Of a stretch of DNA of 14,773 nucleotides, positions 12,688 through 14,773 are shown piece after piece. The position numbers and the translations under genes were made by a program. How positions within the stretch are numbered: the first letter of the stretch is position 1; each line of letters starts with the position of its first letter. Under the pieces are notes generated by a model. It searched no databases. It saw only the letters and a program-made list of their open reading frames with translations, and was not told where the DNA came from. The stretch is taken from contig JBKCCF010000105.1 in the NCBI GenBank assembly GCA_046305255.1, positions 1 through 14,773 on the forward strand, given 5' to 3'. This DNA comes from UBA6136 sp046305255. GTDB taxonomy: Bacteria > Pseudomonadota > Gammaproteobacteria > Methylococcales > Methylococcaceae.

Positions 12688-12986
12688 GCCGCACCTCCAC
12701 TGACTGACAGGAAAACGGTGTCCTGGATATACCCAGGGACTAAATTCCTGTAGGCGTCTCTATTCGGGATCGCAACCTCCAGGAAGAGCAGGTTGTCTCG
12801 GACAAACTGGGTTTGATAACCCAGCACTGCGTCCGCAAACTGCTGCGCCGTGCCACGGTTAAAAAACCGGATAACGCCGTCCCGAAAACTAGACCTCCCT
12901 GAACTCGTCCTGAAGCTCAGGAGATACCTGAGGTGGTTGTCGTTGCATCCCTCGATTATCGAGCGGTTGAAGTAATTTATTTTCAT
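12684..12986 (-). CDS. Hypothetical protein (100 aa), head of a four-gene cassette
   Basis: Not recognised. Basic N-terminal half (KINYFNRSIIEGCNDNHLRYLLSF and RSSFRDGVIRFFNRG) with alternating aromatic and basic residues, then a helix (TAQQFADAVLGYQTQFV) and a beta-rich C-terminus. A nucleic-acid-binding role is conceivable, but no known motif is present. ATG at 12986 lies five bases after CCTTGGAGA with a CAGCAC hairpin upstream. It is the first gene downstream of the 270-bp non-coding stretch. Confidence 0.75.
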   Translation of the reverse strand: MKINYFNRSIIEGCNDNHLRYLLSFRTSSGRSSFRDGVIRFFNRGTAQQFADAVLGYQTQFVRDNLLFLEVAIPNRDAYRNLVPGYIQDTVFLSVSGGAA

Positions 12987-12991
12987 GGCAA

Positions 12992-13030
12992 TCTCCAAGG
13001 TTTACAGTACAAAGCCCCGTGCTGAGGGCT
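12992..13030 (-). promoter_or_regulatory. CAGCAC hairpin plus CCTTGGAGA leader (12986 gene)
   Basis: Stem AGCCC/GGGCT (5 bp, 13013-13030), loop TCAGCACG; 12 bases to CCTTGGAGA (12992-13000), 5 to ATG. A near-copy of the leader at 12018-12056, including the spacer TTGTACTGTAAA. Confidence 0.75.
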
Positions 13031-13034
13031 CTAA

Positions 13035-13053
13035 ATTTGCGACCGTCGCAAAT
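13035..13053 (-). repeat. TTTGCGACNGTCGCAAA palindrome, copy 5 (best)
   Basis: Perfect 9-bp arms ATTTGCGAC/GTCGCAAAT about one base, four bases upstream of the leader hairpin of the 12986 gene. Confidence 0.82.
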
Positions 13054-13327
13054 CTATAGTGTTGCCGGTAAGCCAGTACCGGCACTGCTGCAGTCCTCAC
13101 GCCCGAGGATATGGGCCTCGCCTGCAGATCGGATTTATTAGATTCCCAGTCCGGTAAGGGAGGGGTAAACCCCAGGTGAGTCAGCACCCTGCGCAGGAGA
13201 ACAAAAAACCTGCTCTGTCGTGGCCCGCGTATTCAGGAAAGAGAGGCATAACCTAAAGAAAACCTGCACTCTGTCCACGAACCGCCTTTATAGTCCCAAG
13301 GCGGTGAGGGTTATGAAATCAGGGGGA
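13054..13327. other. Non-coding stretch with several hairpins
   Basis: I see no supported gene here. Inverted repeats: TGCCGGTA/TACCGGCA (13063-13084, 8 bp, 6-base loop), CGAGG/CCTCG (13104-13120) flanked by two CTGCAG sites, GGGG/CCCC (13162-13173) and CCGCCTT/AAGGCGG (13282-13304, 7 bp). A direct repeat AAAACCTGC...CTCTGTC occurs at 13205-13219 and 13259-13275. No convincing sigma70 promoter or T-tailed terminator was found. A regulatory role between the 13576 and 12986 cassettes is likely but unproved. Confidence 0.5.
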
Positions 13328-13576
13328 TTAGTTTCGATTGCGCCTTTCGAACTCAATGCAGGCTTCGGCCAGTACCTCGCAGACGTCCGGGTCCAGCAAA
13401 GAGCTGACGTCGACTTTTACTTTTTGTTTATCAGTACTGAGCCCTTCGAACAGGATGGCCTGAATATCGCATTCGGGCGGTTCATCCGGCTCGAAATAAC
13501 TGCCGGGCCGGCCGGCTGAAAAGTCATAAACGATTTCTACCGTGGCATCCGCAACCTGGGTTCTGAAGGTTGGCAT
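13328..13576 (-). CDS. Small protein with GRPGSYFEPDEPPE motif (82 aa), paralogue of 10306-10007
   Basis: The core AGRPGSYFEPDEPPECDIQ (about residues 20-38) aligns with GGRPGRYFGPPEHCYPDEPLECEI of the 99-aa gene; both continue with a strand (AILFE/AVLFE) and a VDVSSLL/VDVAPLL segment. It lacks the long acidic tail of the paralogue and ends with a basic ERRNRN. Function unknown. ATG at 13576 is eight bases from the ribosome site, which here reads CCATTGGAGA (one extra base), a slightly relaxed leader. One-gene cassette. Confidence 0.77.
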   Translation of the reverse strand: MPTFRTQVADATVEIVYDFSAGRPGSYFEPDEPPECDIQAILFEGLSTDKQKVKVDVSSLLDPDVCEVLAEACIEFERRNRN

Positions 13577-13584
13577 AGTGGTGA

Positions 13585-13628
13585 TCTCCAATGGTTTGTA
13601 GCCTGTCCCCGCGAGTGCTGTCGTGGGG
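13585..13628 (-). promoter_or_regulatory. CAGCAC hairpin plus variant nonamer leader (13576 gene)
   Basis: 8-bp stem CCCCACGA/TCGCGGGG with one A-C mismatch (13607-13628), closing exactly on CAGCAC; 12 bases to CCATTGGAGA (13585-13594), then 8 to ATG. Confidence 0.72.
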
Positions 13629-13638
13629 GTGGCCGAAT

Positions 13639-13788
13639 TTAATGATGCGTCATCCAGTACTCGCGCATCCATTGCCCGCGTTGAAACGCCAGCCGGTGCA
13701 GGCCGGGATCGAAATACAGCAGGCCTTGGGCAAGCGCCTGCCTTAAACGCTGCCCAACATACTGCTGGGCCTCTGAGTTATTGCTCAT
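13639..13788 (-). CDS. Small hypothetical protein (49 aa)
   Basis: Not recognised. Helical start (SEAQQYVGQRLRQALAQG), then LLYFDPGLHRLAF and a Trp/Met-rich end (QWMREYWMTHH). The LYFD-G-x-x-x-AF part looks like a small folded beta-hairpin. ATG at 13788 overlaps the upstream gene by 11 bases; the ribosome site (AGG nine bases upstream) is weak, so coupling is likely. Second gene of its cassette. Confidence 0.6.
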   Translation of the reverse strand: MSNNSEAQQYVGQRLRQALAQGLLYFDPGLHRLAFQRGQWMREYWMTHH

Positions 13789-14005
13789 TTTGAACCTGCA
13801 AGGCAGCCGTAAGCTGCTTAACCTGGCTCGTGAGATATGCGACTGTCGCAGATTGCATCTCGAATTTATGCGCTTTCTGGATGGCTTCTTCGGGGTCGAA
13901 GTGGGTGGTTTGATACCACTTCTGCTCTATGAGGCGTCCCAGCCCATCCACGCTCATTCCTGCGTTTCTGAAGAGTTCGTTCAGTGTGTAATCGGGACAA
14001 TCCAA
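13778..14005 (-). CDS. Small helical protein, probable TTG start (75 aa)
   Basis: Not recognised. A compact N-terminal helical segment (LNELFRNAGMSVDGLGRLIEQKW, about 8-30) is followed by a charged helix and a coiled-coil-like C-terminus. The start is taken as TTG at 14005, six bases after CCTTGGAGT. The longer open frame upstream reads through the leader hairpin, and its first ATG (14065) has no ribosome site. The first gene after the FNR/CRP-type promoter region. A copy of the TTTGCGAC palindrome is inside the coding region (13835-13853). Confidence 0.65.
   Translation of the reverse strand: MDCPDYTLNELFRNAGMSVDGLGRLIEQKWYQTTHFDPEEAIQKAHKFEMQSATVAYLTSQVKQLTAALQVQNEQ
13835..13853 (-). repeat. 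TTTGCGACNGTCGCAAA palindrome, copy 6
   Basis: ATCTGCGAC/GTCGCATAT on the minus strand, six-base perfect inner arms with one outer mismatch, inside the 75-aa gene (encoding the Gln-Ser-Ala-Thr-Val-Ala stretch). Confidence 0.65.
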
Positions 14006-14011
14006 GAGAAT

Positions 14012-14056
14012 ACTCCAAGGTAATAGAGGCCGGGGTTCCGTGTGCTGCCGGAACCC
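14012..14056 (-). promoter_or_regulatory. CAGCAC hairpin plus CCTTGGAGT leader (14005 gene)
   Basis: 8-bp perfect stem GGGTTCCG/CGGAACCC (14033-14056), loop GCAGCACA; 12 bases to CCTTGGAGT (14012-14020), 6 to TTG. It is the first leader encountered by transcripts from the promoter at about 14152. A second bare CAGCAC (14083-14088) lies upstream without a proper stem. Confidence 0.78.
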
Positions 14057-14112
14057 GTCCTTCATTCGATTAACGACCAGGTGTGCTGCCCCGATCACCG
14101 ACTTTCAGGTTG

Positions 14113-14146
14113 GATTAAGGCGGGAGCATGTAACCTCGCCTTAATC
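14113..14146 (-). other. 10-bp inverted repeat in the predicted 5' UTR
   Basis: Arms GATTAAGGCG/CGCCTTAATC, perfect over 10 bp with a 14-base loop. It would begin about six bases after the predicted transcription start. There is no T-run on either strand, so it is not a standard terminator; it could be an mRNA-stabilising 5' hairpin or an operator. Confidence 0.6.
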
Positions 14147-14151
14147 GACCC

Positions 14152-14187
14152 GGCCGAAATTATTGCGATAAAACACCAGACTGTCAT
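14152..14187 (-). promoter_or_regulatory. Sigma70-like promoter reading leftward
   Basis: -35 ATGACA (14182-14187, 5/6 to TTGACA), 17-base spacer, -10 AATAAT (14159-14164, 5/6 to TATAAT), predicted start near 14152. It lies in the only clearly AT-rich part of the window and points toward the whole small-gene array. Confidence 0.65.
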
Positions 14188-14200
14188 TGATCATTATCAC
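14187..14200. promoter_or_regulatory. FNR-like operator at about -41.5
   Basis: TTGATCATTATCAC matches the FNR/ANR box TTGAT-N4-ATCAA in 9 of 10 defined bases. Its centre falls at -41.5 from the predicted start, the classical position for class II FNR activation. The match and the spacing are seen in sequence; regulation is inferred. Confidence 0.6.
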
Positions 14201-14216
14201 AATAGGGGTAGATTAA

Positions 14217-14232
14217 CGTGATCTATATCACA
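14217..14232. promoter_or_regulatory. CRP-like operator at about -72.5
   Basis: CGTGATCTATATCACA matches the CRP consensus (TGTGA-N6-TCACA) at 9 of 10 core bases, with a symmetric GTGAT/ATCAC. Its centre is 31 bp, about three helical turns, from the FNR-like site. An AT inverted repeat ACATAAAA/TTTTATGT (14230-14252) adjoins it. Confidence 0.6.
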
Positions 14233-14309
14233 TAAAACCTAACTTTTTATGTACTTCTACTTATGTCCCAACACCAAAAATAAAGGCCCAGATACTGCCA
14301 GCGTAGGCC

Positions 14310-14327
14310 ATACGTACAACTACGTAT
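14310..14327. repeat. Perfect 18-bp palindrome ATACGTA-N4-TACGTAT
   Basis: 7-bp arms about CAAC, overlapping the stop codon of the 14773-14320 gene. It could be a dimeric operator or a 3'-end hairpin. On the minus strand a weak GGCC/GGCC stem followed by TTTATTTTT comes about 30-50 bases later (14272-14309), which might act as a terminator. Confidence 0.5.
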
Positions 14328-14773
14328 ACTCGAAACCCAGCTCCTCCATCGCGTTCTGAAACTCATGCAGCAACTGCGGCAGGCGCTCCATCAACCGGCC
14401 CTCTAAGCCCTCGGCCATCAGCTCCTCATCAGTCGCCTCCGGCCAGATCGCCGCCGACCGGGCCAGATCCAGCCTCCGCTCTTTACCTTCCCCCACCCGC
14501 ATAACGGGCTGCCATACCAGCTCGATAGGGCGCGGGGGTTGCTCACCGGTGGCCAGCGTATCCAGCAGGTATATCGGGACAAACTGCGCGTCTCGGTGCA
14601 GGTCGCTTAAATCCGCTCCTGAGAAAGGCAGCACGCTATCGCCCTGCTCATCGAACTGGTTCACGGCCTGCAGGCGCCACATCAGCTTGCCTCCTGCCGC
14701 CACCTTCTGCCGCTGCTCACCTTTACGCAGGCCATAGTGATCGCGGTCGCCAGCCCAGTAGAGAGGATTGGCC
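14320..14773 (-). CDS. Hypothetical protein, N-terminus beyond window
   Basis: About 150 codons of the C-terminal part are visible. Starts at the edge with NPLYWAGDRDHYGLRKGEQR, then KVAAGGKLMWRLQAVNQF, SGADLSDLHRD, FVPIYLLDTL, PIELVWQPVMRVGEG and an acidic helical end (MEELGFEYT). This string gives me a sense of a conserved family on plasmids or phages, but I cannot name it with confidence. No Cys pairs or membrane helices are visible. It is separated from the array by about 260 bp of promoter-like DNA, so it belongs to a different transcription unit. Confidence 0.75.
   Translation of the reverse strand, partial: ANPLYWAGDRDHYGLRKGEQRQKVAAGGKLMWRLQAVNQFDEQGDSVLPFSGADLSDLHRDAQFVPIYLLDTLATGEQPPRPIELVWQPVMRVGEGKERRLDLARSAAIWPEATDEELMAEGLEGRLMERLPQLLHEFQNAMEELGFEYT

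Noticed and set aside
13053..13062. CACTATAGA string resembling the core of T7-type promoters
   Set aside because: Only one copy in 14.8 kb and no match to the rest of the T7-family promoter; such phages have several near-identical copies.
13002..13187. 61-codon minus-strand frame across the gap ahead of the 12986 gene
   Set aside because: It starts at GTG without a ribosome site and runs through the palindrome, the CAGCAC hairpin and almost to the nonamer, so it reads regulatory DNA.
14083..14088. Extra CAGCAC between promoter and first leader
   Set aside because: Only two flanking base pairs can form; it may be a decayed copy, but it does not meet the pattern.
1..14773. CRISPR array, tRNA genes, insertion sequences
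   Set aside because: I looked for regularly spaced direct repeats, cloverleaf-like segments and transposase motifs with terminal repeats and saw none. The repeats present are hairpin leaders and palindromes with irregular spacing.

Overview
All genes I can support in this window read leftward (minus strand). The DNA is about 57% GC by eye, apart from one AT-rich stretch near 14.16-14.33 kb. Content and layout suggest the replication and early/accessory region of a tailed phage, or of a phage-like plasmid, from a gammaproteobacterium: an SNF2-type helicase, an archaeo-eukaryotic-type primase fused to a helicase, an ATP-dependent DNA ligase, and about 29 small, tightly packed, mostly unrecognised genes. 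The host guess rests on the small-gene style and on near-consensus FNR and CRP sites at one promoter. There is no capsid, tail, integrase or transposase gene here, so phage versus plasmid cannot be settled from this window.

Layout, in transcription order (right to left). A partial gene (14773-14320) ends at a palindrome. An AT-rich intergenic region of about 260 bp follows, with a predicted promoter (-35 ATGACA, 17-bp spacer, -10 AATAAT, start near 14152). An FNR-like site is centred near -41.5 and a CRP-like site near -72.5. From 14.0 to 8.0 kb comes a long array of small genes (24-119 codons), including several Cys-rich zinc-ribbon-like proteins and two pairs of paralogues. From 7.8 to 6.4 kb lie the DNA ligase and two small genes, closed by the only clear intrinsic terminator in the window (6370-6392). 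From 6.3 to 4.4 kb are four accessory genes, and from 4.4 to 1 the primase-helicase and the SNF2 helicase (truncated by the window edge).

The most unusual feature is a repeated leader. About a dozen times, just before the first gene of a 1-4 gene cassette, there is a hairpin whose stem sequence differs every time while the loop keeps CAGCAC. About 4-12 nt later (most often 12) comes the nonamer CCTTGGAGA, then a start codon usually exactly 5 nt further on. Genes inside cassettes lack this leader. They mostly have ordinary AGGAGG-like ribosome sites and are coupled by ATGA overlaps. Changing stems with a fixed loop look like covariation, which suggests an RNA element (or a hairpin promoter) marking about 13 cassettes in one transcription unit. 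A second repeated element, the palindrome TTTGCGACNGTCGCAAA, occurs six times between 8.4 and 13.9 kb, mostly near cassette or gene junctions. One leader gene (11454-11191) has ACG exactly where the start codon is expected.

The replication genes likely act together: the primase-helicase primes and unwinds, the SNF2-type ATPase remodels or moves on DNA, and the ligase seals nicks. The roles of the small genes are unknown. Many are likely host-interaction or regulatory factors, but that is inference from size and position only.
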